A DNA stretch of 64,000 nt from positions 461,148 to 525,147 of the forward strand of contig QKMZ01000002.1 in NCBI GenBank assembly GCA_003242885.1. Reading direction: 5' to 3'. The notes under the pieces are model-generated. The model worked only from the letters and a program-made list of their open reading frames with translations, searched no databases and had not been told where the DNA came from. Shown here piece by piece: positions 55,971-63,422 of this stretch. Positions within the stretch are counted from its first letter, which is position 1, and each line of letters begins with the position of its first letter. Made by a program: the position numbers and the translations under genes. Source of the stretch: Candidatus Melainabacteria bacterium (lineage in GTDB: Bacteria; Cyanobacteriota; Vampirovibrionia; Obscuribacterales; Obscuribacteraceae).

Positions 55971-56876
55971 GTGAAACTGATTGGGTTCTCTAAAAGCTCA
56001 GACCGGGCGATGCATAGCATCTCCCCTACGCTTGCTACGAAGCTGAGATATAAACACGGCATCGCCTCTGCGCTTGCCTCACTTTGCGTCGCGAGCAGTT
56101 TTGTTCCGGCTTCTGCTGCTGTAGATCTTAATCACACGCTCTTTACCGCTGATCTCAAGGAATACGTCGAGCGTGATCTTGTGCACTACAAAAAATGGAA
56201 GCAACATACAGAGCGTCTCGAGCAATATTTGAAGTCGTTGTCTGAAATCACTCAAGACGAGTACGAAAAGCTGTCTAAGGAGGAGAAAAAGGCGCTGTGG
56301 ATAAACGCTTACAATGCCTTTACCGTGAAGGTTGTTCTCGATCACTACCCTATTAACGGAACAGAGCCCTACTATCCTAAAAACAGTTTTCGACAGATAC
56401 CGGATGCTTGGGACGACTTTTACTTCGTCGTTGCAGGGCGCCGAGTCAATCTCAACGAAATCGAACACAACATCAGCAGGCGATTGAATGATCCGCGGAT
56501 CCACTTTGCAGTTGTTTGTGCCGCGAAGGGGTGTGCGAAGATCAATAAAGAAGCATACGTTGCAACCAATCTAGATACGGTGCTCGATGCGCAGACGCAG
56601 AAATTCATTCTCGATCAGCAAAACGTCAACTTCGATCACAAAGAGAAAGTTGTGCACGTGTCGAAGCTTTTCTCCTGGTTTCCTCTCGATTTTTTGAACG
56701 CGGTTGGTTTCAAAACTGTGCCTTTTCCGCCGCCCAAAGATGATGAAGTAGTGCTTCGGTACATTGTTTCGCGCAGTCCGAAAGAAGTGCAGGAACGCTT
56801 TAAAACGGACGAAGACTATCGCGCGTACAAAGTCCTCTATAAAGACTACGACTGGTCGCTGAACGACGCCGACTAA
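55971..56876 (+). CDS. Secreted DUF547 protein
   Basis: 301 residues from a GTG at 55971. A hydrophobic segment at about 35-50 (IASALASLCVASSFVPASAA) is the signal peptide. DUF547 motifs follow: EEKKALWINAYNAFTVKVVL, DDFYFVVAGRRVNLNEIEHN, DPRIHFAVVCAAKGCAKINK, and FLNAVGFKTVPFPP. The domain resembles a papain-like or transglutaminase fold with Cys and His, but activity is unproven. The first ~20 residues are partly encoded by a worn palindromic repeat (about 56003-56034, CCGGGCGATGCATAGCATCT and on). So the true start may be later, and the leading sequence may have been acquired. It is close behind the DUF255 gene. Confidence 0.8.
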   Translation: MKLIGFSKSSDRAMHSISPTLATKLRYKHGIASALASLCVASSFVPASAAVDLNHTLFTADLKEYVERDLVHYKKWKQHTERLEQYLKSLSEITQDEYEKLSKEEKKALWINAYNAFTVKVVLDHYPINGTEPYYPKNSFRQIPDAWDDFYFVVAGRRVNLNEIEHNISRRLNDPRIHFAVVCAAKGCAKINKEAYVATNLDTVLDAQTQKFILDQQNVNFDHKEKVVHVSKLFSWFPLDFLNAVGFKTVPFPPPKDDEVVLRYIVSRSPKEVQERFKTDEDYRAYKVLYKDYDWSLNDAD

Positions 56877-56880
56877 GTGA

Positions 56881-56950
56881 GATTAGCGCGTGGAGCGCGT
56901 TGCCAGATTAGCGCGTGGGGGCGCGTTGCACGCGCCCGATTTTCGCAGTC
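56881..56950. repeat. REP-like repeats after DUF547
   Basis: GATTAGCGCGTGG.GCGCGTTGC occurs twice in a row (56881-56902, 56907-56929). The second contains GGGCGCGT-tgc-ACGCGCCC (56919-56937), eight-base arms, followed by GATTTTCG, as at 41293-41320. Confidence 0.8.
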
Positions 56951-56962
56951 AGACGGGCTAAT

Positions 56963-58153
56963 TTAGTTTTCCTTCGCAGCGGCCGGTGTCGATTCGCTCT
57001 GCCCGAGCGCTTCGGCTATGAAGTTGGCGGCAATTGCCTGGCGCAAACTAATGCCAATTTTCGGAGCCGGGTCAGGCAATAGGTTATTGAATGCGCGTCC
57101 GGAGTTGTAGTCGAAATGTCCGACCAGGTGAAGGACTTTGCCTTTTCCAAAATTGAACGTTGCGGCTAAGTTGCCCAAACCTTGAGTGTCATCGGTTTTG
57201 AGCTGCACGCTTGCGGCAAGAATTTCGACTCTATCAGGTTTGATGACGCGCATGAGTTGGCATTTCCTGTCCAACTTCCAGTGCGCGCGAGGCACGGTTC
57301 CTTGCGTCAAAATCGGATCTTCTGTTTTGATATAGGCATCGACTACTCTTGTTTCGCTTGTGTTGTCGCCGTTCCATTCTATGAATCCGGGGACGGCTTT
57401 CTGCAAGCAACCTTCTAAAGCCCAATCGGTCGTGAGCAAATAACCACCGCCGCGAACAAACTTGGTAATCGCCGCAATTCCCTCGGCTGGTACATTTCCA
57501 GCGCAGTCGACAATCAGGATCTTCGATTTACTCAAGTCGTACTTGTGCAATTGATCAGGCGGTACTTTTGAACAGCCCAAGCCAAAAGCCCTGAGTACAT
57601 GTCCAGAATCGTCCCACTTGCCTTTCACTTCGATGATTTGTTCTCTCTGAGCTTGCAAACCACCCTGCAGCTCGGGATGATTTTTCTCAATCCAGGAGCG
57701 GAAAGTTTTGGATTCGACTATCGCTTCTCTTGCCGGTGGATAGTGGACAGATGTTGGTTCTTGTTGAATCAGGCCGAAACGAGGCGGCGCGCCCGTCGAT
57801 TGATTTTGAGTGCCGGAGTGAAAATGAGATACGTTGCCTTCCAACATGTTGGCGTTTTTCTTTTTGGGAGCCGGTATGCCATGCCCACCTCCGCTATCTT
57901 CCACTTGAGCATTGGGCGCTTCATCCGATTCGCTTTCGTCAGTGAAGCGATGGGAGCGCTGTTGCCCACGGTGCTCTTCGGCGTCCGGATTTTGCTCTAC
58001 CGGAATGTTTCGTGTCCTTCGAGGCGCCTGGAAGTCGCTGACGCCCTCCTCCTCCACCCAGTCGGAGGCCATCACACTGCCGCCCACAACGACTGCGCTG
58101 CATGCCGAGAGTGCTATTAAGCACGAAAGAACAAATTTTCTTTTCGACTGCAT
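56963..58153 (-). CDS. Secreted protein with a GATase-like/DUF4159-like domain
   Basis: 396 residues from ATG 58153 (GGAAAA upstream); the frame runs to 58408 but without signal. MQSKRKFVLSCLIALSACSA then VVVGGSVMAS is a signal peptide, with a possible lipobox-like LSAC. A long charged, disordered linker follows (about 35-150, AEEHRGQQRSHRFTDESESD). The folded part from about 185 has LSKSKILIVDCAGNVPAEGI, ITKFVRGGGYLLTTDWALEG and KVLHLVGHFDYNSG, the pattern of class I glutamine-amidotransferase-like folds used as sugar or cell-wall binding modules. A catalytic Cys-His pair is not evident. Function unknown. Confidence 0.6.
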   Translation of the reverse strand: MQSKRKFVLSCLIALSACSAVVVGGSVMASDWVEEEGVSDFQAPRRTRNIPVEQNPDAEEHRGQQRSHRFTDESESDEAPNAQVEDSGGGHGIPAPKKKNANMLEGNVSHFHSGTQNQSTGAPPRFGLIQQEPTSVHYPPAREAIVESKTFRSWIEKNHPELQGGLQAQREQIIEVKGKWDDSGHVLRAFGLGCSKVPPDQLHKYDLSKSKILIVDCAGNVPAEGIAAITKFVRGGGYLLTTDWALEGCLQKAVPGFIEWNGDNTSETRVVDAYIKTEDPILTQGTVPRAHWKLDRKCQLMRVIKPDRVEILAASVQLKTDDTQGLGNLAATFNFGKGKVLHLVGHFDYNSGRAFNNLLPDPAPKIGISLRQAIAANFIAEALGQSESTPAAAKEN

Positions 58154-58255
58154 GTGTTTTCCGCGCGGGTTCTTGTTGGGGCCATTACTGGCTAGTATAA
58201 TCCCTCTCTTCCTGACGTTTTTGTTCGGCAAATTAGCCCAGCAAAGGATGAAATT

Positions 58256-58654
58256 ATGGCTTACTGGCTTTTGAAAACAGAACCCGACTGCTACAGCTAT
58301 GCAGACCTGGAAAAAGATGGGCGAACTATTTGGGATGGTGTGGCAAACAACCTCGCCTTGAAGTATATGCGGGAGGTGCACAAGGGTGACCTTGCGCTTG
58401 TCTATCACACCGGCGATGAAAGAGCCGCAGTGGGAATTTGCGAAGTGGTATCAGAACCTTATGTTGACCCGAAGCTCAACGATCCGAAAATGGTTGTATT
58501 CGATGTCAAACCGAAAAAGAAATTACCTAGAGCTGTGACTCTTGCTCAAGTCAAAGCTGAAGAGTCTTTAGAGGATTTTCTTCTGGTGAAGAATTCACGC
58601 TTGAGCGTGATGCCAGTCAACGATCAGCAGTGGAAATTTTTGACGAGCGGCTAG
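58256..58654 (+). CDS. EVE-domain protein
   Basis: 132 residues, one complete EVE domain. AYWLLKTEPDCYSYADLEKD at the N-terminus, IWDGVANNLALKYMREVHKGD, LVYHTGDERAAVGICEVVSE and SRLSVMPVNDQQWKFL are all typical. EVE/YTH-like folds bind modified bases in nucleic acid, and bacterial members may act in RNA or DNA surveillance. Start at ATG 58256 has GGATGAAA upstream. It stands alone. Confidence 0.92.
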   Translation: MAYWLLKTEPDCYSYADLEKDGRTIWDGVANNLALKYMREVHKGDLALVYHTGDERAAVGICEVVSEPYVDPKLNDPKMVVFDVKPKKKLPRAVTLAQVKAEESLEDFLLVKNSRLSVMPVNDQQWKFLTSG

Positions 58655-58714
58655 GCTATTAAGTACGCGTTCGGACGCGCACTATCCATAAGCTAGCGGT
58701 TAGAACCCCTTAGC

Positions 58715-58963
58715 TCAGGCGCGTTTGCGCTTGGGCTCTTCGCTGGGTGCCGGTGCGTCGTTGACACTGTTGCGAATTGAAGCTAATGCATGAAGGCTTG
58801 GCCAAATGACTTCCTTCATCTCTTCCAATTCGTACTCGCCGATTTCGCGGCTGTCGTAACGCCTGCACACATCCTCCCAAAGCTGAAACAGCTTCTTAGG
58901 ACAGCAGAGTTCACGCGCTTTCTGCTGGAATTCTAGTAAATCGAATGTTTCTACTGTTTCCAT
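58715..58963 (-). CDS. Small hypothetical protein
   Basis: 82 residues, acidic and helical: DLLEFQQKARELCCPKKLFQ, LWEDVCRRYDSREIGEYELE, with a basic end (APSEEPKRKRA). No signal peptide. Two adjacent Cys residues. No family is recognised. It faces the gene-poor block 58.96-60.6 kb. The start ATG lies behind AACCTATTATGG without a clear ribosome site. Confidence 0.5.
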   Translation of the reverse strand: METVETFDLLEFQQKARELCCPKKLFQLWEDVCRRYDSREIGEYELEEMKEVIWPSLHALASIRNSVNDAPAPSEEPKRKRA

Positions 58964-59562
58964 AATAGGTTGAACCTATCCTCCACGCAAAGCTCTCATA
59001 GAGAGCCCTATTTAAGAGCATGAAATTTATTCGGGATCCTGTCAAGTTAGAGTTTAATCTTTGCACCCCGTTTTCTACTCGTTTTGCACTTGGTAGATAT
59101 CGACTAGGCACCATTGCCGGTGCCCGATCTCGTGGCTGGAATGATTTACTCTGTCTTGGTTTTGGAGATTGCTGGGTTAGGAAAGTAGAGAATAATTCTT
59201 GAAGAAAATATTTTCTGCAGAATTTTTTTGTCTTATCGTTCTTTCGATCTCACTTGATCAAGATTTGAATCTCGTTTTGGATCTTGTCTTGGATCTTGTT
59301 TTTTGATCACGTTTTGATCAGCCTTGCGATCTTGTTTGATGAGGTTGAGACCCGTCTGATCTTGTTTGAACTTTTTGATCTCGTTTGATTTCGGTGAATC
59401 TCGCGGATCAACTTTCCTCTCTTTCACTTACCTTTGCTTCTCTTTCAGGCTTGAACAACTTCTGCTCCGTGCCACCGTTTTCAAATTGAATCTCTTCTTT
59501 TTGCTTTTGTTTTTTAGTTTTCTTCTTTTGCAGTGGACGCGTCGTAGCTCTTGTTGTTCCCC
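58964..59562. other. Gene-poor block with a GATC-dense tract
   Basis: No gene is supported. Minus-strand frames here are low-complexity Lys/Gln/Asp/Arg strings generated by the repeats (59233-59427). The GATC cluster 59246-59409 is listed separately. Confidence 0.5.
59246..59409. repeat. Ten GATC sites in 164 bases, with GATCTTGTTT-type repeats
   Basis: GATC occurs at 59246, 59256, 59280, 59292, 59305, 59316, 59328, 59358, 59377 and 59406. About 0.6 would be expected by chance. They are set in loosely repeated units such as GGATCTTGTCTT, GGATCTTGTTTT, GCGATCTTGTTT and TGATCTTGTTT. Such density recalls sites read by Dam-like methylation systems or replication-control regions, but it could be simple repeat drift. 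Confidence 0.75.
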
Positions 59563-59598
59563 AAAAACCCGGCGGGTCCGGTAAATACCGAACCCGCC
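59563..59598 (-). terminator. Terminator of the first tiny paralogous ORF
   Basis: On the minus strand GGCGGGTTCGG (59598-59588), loop TATTTA, CCGGACCCGCC (59581-59571), one G-U pair, then GGGTTTTTGG. It is a strong intrinsic terminator 25 bases after the ORF. Confidence 0.8.
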
Positions 59599-59623
59599 CC
59601 TTTCCGTTAGTCGTGAAAACTTT

Positions 59624-59803
59624 CTATTGGTAGTCGTGATTGAATTTCTGCGTCGGCATAACTGCTTTGACTGCATTCGAGATCAAATCGCGCAGTCCGC
59701 GGCGCAGATTTTTCTTCGAATTTTTCGACTTGGCGAGGCACTCGAGCTCGTTGAGATCCAGTCTTTGAAAACCACGTTGACTTTCTCTCTTTTCGGTTTG
59801 CAT
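59624..59803 (-). CDS. 59-residue basic protein, paralog A
   Basis: ATG at 59803 with GAGG about nine bases upstream; stop TAG at 59626-59624. The product is basic and probably helical: MQTEKRESQRGFQRLDLNEL at the start, then LRRGLRDLISNAVKAVMPTQ. The N-terminal motif FQRLxLxEL is shared with the ORF at 60256-60426 (SFQRLNLKEL there), and the C-terminal LRR...L.A..P is shared too. Both have a terminator right behind them. No known family is recognised. The pairing and the shared motif support these as real genes even though each is under 60 codons. Confidence 0.6.
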   Translation of the reverse strand: MQTEKRESQRGFQRLDLNELECLAKSKNSKKNLRRGLRDLISNAVKAVMPTQKFNHDYQ

Positions 59804-60186
59804 CGTGTGGGTCCTCGGGAGGGGGGCGACTTCCTGATGTTTTACAGATTAGAGATCATTCGTGGAATAGTTGTGGAATTTTCTGCCACAAAAGAAATTT
59901 TTGGTCCAAAACATTAAATGACCCCGCAAATGTTTTCCGTTGCTATCAATCCAGGGTGAGGGATTTTCTCAGGTTTTTCCCTCAACCTGACCAGGCTGAA
60001 TATCAACAAAAACGGGCTCCTCACGTCGGCAAGAAAGTTTGCACCCCGCAGAGCAATTTATAACTCCGCACTGGTGCCCAAATTCTCATGGCTTAGGGTG
60101 AGGGATTTTCTCGAGAAAATCCCTCAGCATGGTGGACTGCTGTTTGAACTAGTCCGCAATCTGAAAAAACTTCCGAAAATACCCCT
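59804..60186. other. Palindrome-bearing region upstream of paralog A
   Basis: It holds GTGAGGGATTTTCTC twice: once as a weak hairpin GAGGGA/TCCCTC (59958-59983), once as a perfect palindrome (60100-60125). TTGTGGAATTTTCTGCCACA (59871-59890) resembles, in inverted order, TTTTGTGGCAAAATTGTGG upstream of paralog B (60471-60489). The promoter of paralog A should lie here; I cannot place it securely. Confidence 0.5.
60100..60125. repeat. Perfect 26-base palindrome
   Basis: GAGGGATTTTCTC followed by its exact complement GAGAAAATCCCTC. The same left arm with its AGGGT flank occurs at 59954-59970. It could form a cruciform or be a dimeric protein site. Confidence 0.8.
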
Positions 60187-60220
60187 AAAAACCCCAGCGG
60201 ACTCAATTTCTTGAGTCCGC
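60187..60220 (-). terminator. Terminator of the second tiny paralogous ORF
   Basis: On the minus strand GCGGACTCAA (60220-60211), a GAAA tetraloop, TTGAGTCCGC (60206-60197), ten perfect pairs, then TGGGGTTTTTAGG. Confidence 0.82.
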
Positions 60221-60255
60221 CCCTTCGAAGAAAAGCTTTGCTATCAGATGGTCAG

Positions 60256-60426
60256 TTACTTAGCCGCCTTCTTTGGCAGTATTGCTTGTAACTGTTCAGT
60301 CATGCGCCTTAATAGCGAGGGCGGTTTCTGGCTGGCGAGTCTCGACTCTACTTGTTGTTGCAGACCAAGCTCCTTAAGGTTCAATCTTTGGAAGCTCTTT
60401 TGGGGGGAACGGTCTGGATGTTTCAT
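60256..60426 (-). CDS. 56-residue basic protein, paralog B
   Basis: ATG at 60426 with AAGAAGG about ten bases upstream; stop TAA at 60258-60256. The sequence starts MKHPDRSPQKSFQRLNLKEL and ends LLRRMTEQLQAILPKKAAK. It shares with paralog A the FQRL[DN]L[NK]EL motif and a C-terminal LRR...P segment; the middle differs (GLQQQVESRLASQKPP). It is followed by its own terminator 36 bases on. It is basic and likely helical, with no family recognised. Small DNA- or RNA-binding proteins, or a toxin or antitoxin half, are possibilities; nothing proves either. Confidence 0.58.
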   Translation of the reverse strand: MKHPDRSPQKSFQRLNLKELGLQQQVESRLASQKPPSLLRRMTEQLQAILPKKAAK

Positions 60427-60639
60427 GTCAAACAAGCCTTCTTGGACTCAACGAATGCAGTGTAATTTTTTTTTGTGGCAAAATTGTGGAACCAAAGTCA
60501 CAAACAGATTTTTTTTGTGAATACCCCAAAATACGCACTCCAAATGGCTGGATGGTCACTGGAATAGCCTTTGGATGGTTTTCCGTTTGAATGGCGTTGG
60601 CGCAAACCCTCGAATTGGAGCACTTTTGGGAGAAAAACA

Positions 60640-61272
60640 ATGAGCAAGGACGATGTAATGGCGCTGCTAGCCGAAGCTGGAGCGCTGGTAACCAACAGCC
60701 ATATCGTCTATACGTCAGGCCGACACGGTTCGGCCTACATAAATAAGGATGCGCTGTATGTTCATACAGAAGCGACGTCCAAGGTTTGCGAAATGATGGC
60801 CCAGGCTTACGAGGCGGACTCAGTCGATGTGGTTGCCGGACCGACCATTGGCGGCGTCGTTCTTTCGCAATGGGTTGCACACCATCTGACCAAACGGCGC
60901 AAAAGCGGCGAAACTCTTGCTGTGTATGCAGAAGAAGAAGGTGCAGAGCGAAACAGATTGTTCAAACGTGGCTATGACAACCATATAAGAGGTAAGAACG
61001 TAGTTATCGTTGAAGATGTGGTTACGACCGGCGGGAGTGTCGCTAAGGTTGTTGATGCGGTCAAGGCTTTGGGCGGCAACATCCTGGGTGCCAGCATCCT
61101 TTGTAATCGAGGGGGTGTTGGACCTGAAGCTATGGGCGGGGTGAAGCTGAACTCCCTGACAAATGTGACCCTGGACTCCTATGCCGAAGAAGAGTGCCCG
61201 CTCTGCAAGGAAGGCGTGCCGATTAATACCGCCGTAGGAAAAGGGAAGGCATATTTGGCCGCTAAAGCCTGA
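60640..61272 (+). CDS. pyrE: Orotate phosphoribosyltransferase
   Basis: 210 residues from ATG 60640 with GGGAG seven bases upstream; the frame opens at 60571 but the added residues are not conserved. It joins orotate to PRPP in pyrimidine synthesis. VYTSGRHGSAYINKDALYVH is the substrate segment, VVAGPTIGGVVLSQWVAHHL follows, and the PRPP-binding VVIVEDVVTTGGSVAKVVDA carries the two acidic residues. A C-terminal CPLCKEGVPINTAVGKGK is seen in several thermophile- and clostridia-type PyrE proteins. No other pyr genes are near. Confidence 0.93.
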   Translation: MSKDDVMALLAEAGALVTNSHIVYTSGRHGSAYINKDALYVHTEATSKVCEMMAQAYEADSVDVVAGPTIGGVVLSQWVAHHLTKRRKSGETLAVYAEEEGAERNRLFKRGYDNHIRGKNVVIVEDVVTTGGSVAKVVDAVKALGGNILGASILCNRGGVGPEAMGGVKLNSLTNVTLDSYAEEECPLCKEGVPINTAVGKGKAYLAAKA

Positions 61273-61307
61273 TTTCTCTTCTTTAGATCCGAAGTTTCGC
61301 AGCATTG

Positions 61308-61336
61308 GGGTGGATTCCAAAAGTGGAAGTCCACCC
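61308..61336 (+). terminator. Probable pyrE terminator
   Basis: GGGTGGA (61308-61314) and TCCACCC (61330-61336) with TCC/GGA pairs inside, then TGGTGACGTTTTGGGGTTTT. The stem is strong, the T-run weak. Confidence 0.55.
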
Positions 61337-61459
61337 TGGTGACGTTTTGGGGTTTTCCAAAAAAATATTCCGGTCTTGCCCCTAAAAGTCTCTGGGGGAT
61401 CGTTATCACCAATGTAAGGGCTGACTGACCAACTCAATTAATTCGGAGATGAAGTAGAG

Positions 61460-61753
61460 ATGAACGCACAAGCTATCCCGTTGACCGCAGGACACAGTGG
61501 AAGTATGGCTAACTACGCAAACGCAGAAGGTGCACGCCAATTGGTTGCTCAAAATTTGCAAAGACAAGCCAGCATGCGCAACACCGGTACCCGACAGCCG
61601 GCAGCACAAGCTCCAGTTGCTAAAGCCGCCACTGCCAAAGCTACGGCAACAGGCTTGAAACCTATTGAATTGAAGGACAACACCGGAGCGATCGCTTGCA
61701 TGATGTCCTTCTTGAATGCCTTACTCGAAGTCGTAGGCATCGTACACGCTTAA
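61460..61753 (+). CDS. Small Ala/Gln-rich hypothetical protein
   Basis: 97 residues. The N-terminal two thirds are Ala/Gln/Thr-rich and probably disordered (QAPVAKAATAKATATGLKPI); the end is hydrophobic (GAIACMMSFLNALLEVVGIV), perhaps an amphipathic or membrane-associated helix. No signal peptide. AGTAGAG precedes the ATG and a good hairpin follows the stop, so it looks like an independent gene. Function unknown. Confidence 0.55.
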   Translation: MNAQAIPLTAGHSGSMANYANAEGARQLVAQNLQRQASMRNTGTRQPAAQAPVAKAATAKATATGLKPIELKDNTGAIACMMSFLNALLEVVGIVHA

Positions 61754-61774
61754 CCCCGCAGCAGCCAAAAAGCC

Positions 61775-61808
61775 GGTCTCCTCAGCCACCATCTCTGCTG
61801 AGGGGACC
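61775..61808 (+). terminator. Hairpin terminator after the small Ala-rich gene
   Basis: GGTCTCCTCAGC (61775-61786) and GCTGAGGGGACC (61797-61808), 12 pairs with one G-U, then GTCTTACTTTCT. Confidence 0.65.
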
Positions 61809-61836
61809 GTCTTACTTTCTGAGGACATCCGTAAGA

Positions 61837-61852
61837 GAGCCGCATGCGGCTC
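61837..61852. repeat. Perfect 16-base palindrome GAGCCGCATGCGGCTC
   Basis: The same core with CCC flank lies at 34738-34754 inside trpC. Confidence 0.75.
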
Positions 61853-61892
61853 CCAGAGCAGGGATGTACACAGAAGCGAATGTTCCTTCAGA

Positions 61893-62270
61893 CTAAGCTC
61901 CGAGACCCGTAATTGATTTGATCTTTTCGGGCAATTGCGTTGGATTGAACGGCTTCTGCAAAATGCCTTGAGCGCCCGCATCGAAGAGTTCTTTCTCTCT
62001 TTCTTGCAGCGATTTTGTAGAAACAAATATGACCGGAATCTTCTCTGTCACAGGATTTACGCGCAGGGCTTTTAATGTTTCGAGACCATTCATAATCGGC
62101 ATGACGAAGTCTAGCAAAATCACGTCAGGCTTCTCGGCTATCGCCATGTTTAGACCAACTTCGCCATTTTCCGCTTCAATCACAGTAAATCCGCCAATCA
62201 TCGTAAGTGCAAGATTGGCAATCTGGCGATTGTCTTCTTCGTCATCAATGACCAGCACTTTCATTGTCAT
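61893..62270 (-). CDS. Single-domain response regulator (receiver only)
   Basis: 125 residues, one receiver domain and no output domain. MKVLVIDDEEDNRQIANLAL with the acidic pocket, phospho-Asp in DVILLDFVMPIMNG, IFVSTKSLQEREKEL and GILQKPFNPTQLPEKI with the conserved Lys. Such proteins relay phosphate or act on protein targets, like CheY or Spo0F. ATG 62270 or 62264. The OmpR-type regulator lies 170 bases upstream on the same strand; no kinase is adjacent. Confidence 0.9.
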   Translation of the reverse strand: MTMKVLVIDDEEDNRQIANLALTMIGGFTVIEAENGEVGLNMAIAEKPDVILLDFVMPIMNGLETLKALRVNPVTEKIPVIFVSTKSLQEREKELFDAGAQGILQKPFNPTQLPEKIKSITGLGA

Positions 62271-62346
62271 GTAAAACTGGATTCTCCTGTTTCCCTGATA
62301 ACCGGGATCTCTAGCCTGTAGCGTCTGTTTATTTCAACCGATTTTA

Positions 62347-62391
62347 TTGAATACCGCATATTTGAATAAAGCATATTTGAATACCGCATAT
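62347..62391. repeat. Three tandem copies of TTGAATACCGCATAT
   Basis: A 15-base unit repeats three times without gap; the middle copy reads TTGAATAAAGCATAT. It lies between the two response regulator genes, upstream of the receiver-only gene, and could bind a regulator. OmpR-type proteins often bind tandem direct repeats. Confidence 0.8.
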
Positions 62392-62441
62392 TGTTGGCGG
62401 CGGTCTCAATCCTGCATATTCACTCTTTTCAATCGCGCATT

Positions 62442-63122
62442 TTATTCCGGCGGTGGCTCCAGTTTATAACCGACTCCGTGAACTGTCGCCAAAACGCTCG
62501 GCTGTCCTTCGACATCAAGTTTTTTACGCAGGCGTTTTATATAAGTTCGAATCGTCTCGGGAGACGCTTCCGATTCCGAAGCCCAGACTCGATCCAAAAT
62601 TGCTTCGGCGCTGAACACCTGATTGGGGTGGCGCATCAAAAATTCGAGCAGAGCAAATTCTTTGGGCAATAGGGAAATTTCGTCGCCGGAGCGCTTAACC
62701 TTAAAACTGTTTGGCTCCAATGCCAGATTGCCGCATTTCAGAACCGAGCCTGAAAATGCACTGGGGCGCCGCAGCAGAGCCCGCACCCGTGCTGACAGTT
62801 CTTTCAGCTCGAAAGGTTTGGTCAGATAATCGTCGGCTCCAGCGTCCAATCCCTGGGATTTTTCGTCCACATGTTTCTTCGAGGTAAGCATTAAAATCGG
62901 AGTCGTACCGCCCGTATTGCGGTAGTCACGGCAAACTTCCACCCCGGAAAGCCCCGGCAGTACCCAATCCAGAATGATAATGTCATATTTATAGAATTTG
63001 AGTCGGTCCAGCCCGTCTTCGCCCGTGTCTACCGTTTCAACCGTGTAGTTCTCACTTTTGAGCCAACTGCCAATCAGTTCTGAGAAGTCTGGTTCGTCCT
63101 CAATTACAAGAACTTTCGCCAT
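62442..63122 (-). CDS. OmpR-family response regulator
   Basis: 226 residues. Receiver: KVLVIEDEPDFSELIGSWLK, phospho-Asp in DIIILDWVLPGLSG, LMLTSKKHVDEKSQGLDAGA, DYLTKPFELKELSARVRALL. The winged-helix domain has LLPKEFALLEFLMRHPNQVF and IRTYIKRLRKKLDVEGQPSV, ending TVHGVGYKLEPPPE. It is a close relative of the regulators at 22461 and 44730. No kinase is adjacent within the window. Confidence 0.92.
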   Translation of the reverse strand: MAKVLVIEDEPDFSELIGSWLKSENYTVETVDTGEDGLDRLKFYKYDIIILDWVLPGLSGVEVCRDYRNTGGTTPILMLTSKKHVDEKSQGLDAGADDYLTKPFELKELSARVRALLRRPSAFSGSVLKCGNLALEPNSFKVKRSGDEISLLPKEFALLEFLMRHPNQVFSAEAILDRVWASESEASPETIRTYIKRLRKKLDVEGQPSVLATVHGVGYKLEPPPE

Positions 63123-63422
63123 CTTAGCCTCAAACTCTTACACTCAAAAACACACAAAGCTTTGCCGGGATTGATTAAGACCCAAGGGTCTCATGCCACG
63201 TAGTTCGATCTTTCCAACCAATATTAAGGACGCTTTCAACTTGCCGGAAAGTCCTGCTGGGTCTTAAAAGATGGCAGGGGGCGCAAACTCCTAATGGCTG
63301 CTGCGCGAGCGCCGTGGGAGATTCCCCATTGGCCGAGGTAAGAATTAATCGTAAGCTCGCCATGCATATATGGATACACATATAAGTAATGAGCTGAGAC
63401 GTTATTGGTGAACTGGCGCTAA
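63123..63422. other. Divergent intergenic region
   Basis: It contains AGACCCAAGGGTCT (63178-63191), a perfect 14-base palindrome upstream of the OmpR-type gene and a candidate operator. No gene is supported. Confidence 0.45.

Noticed and set aside
59233..59427. Lys/Gln/Asp-rich minus-strand frame
   Set aside because: Its residues come from the GATC repeat; no ribosome site and no family.
59428..59676. 82-codon Arg-rich minus-strand frame
   Set aside because: It crosses a strong terminator and overlaps paralog A in another frame.
60248..60520. 90-codon plus-strand Cys-rich frame
   Set aside because: It is antisense to paralog B and its terminator; the paralog has homology support.
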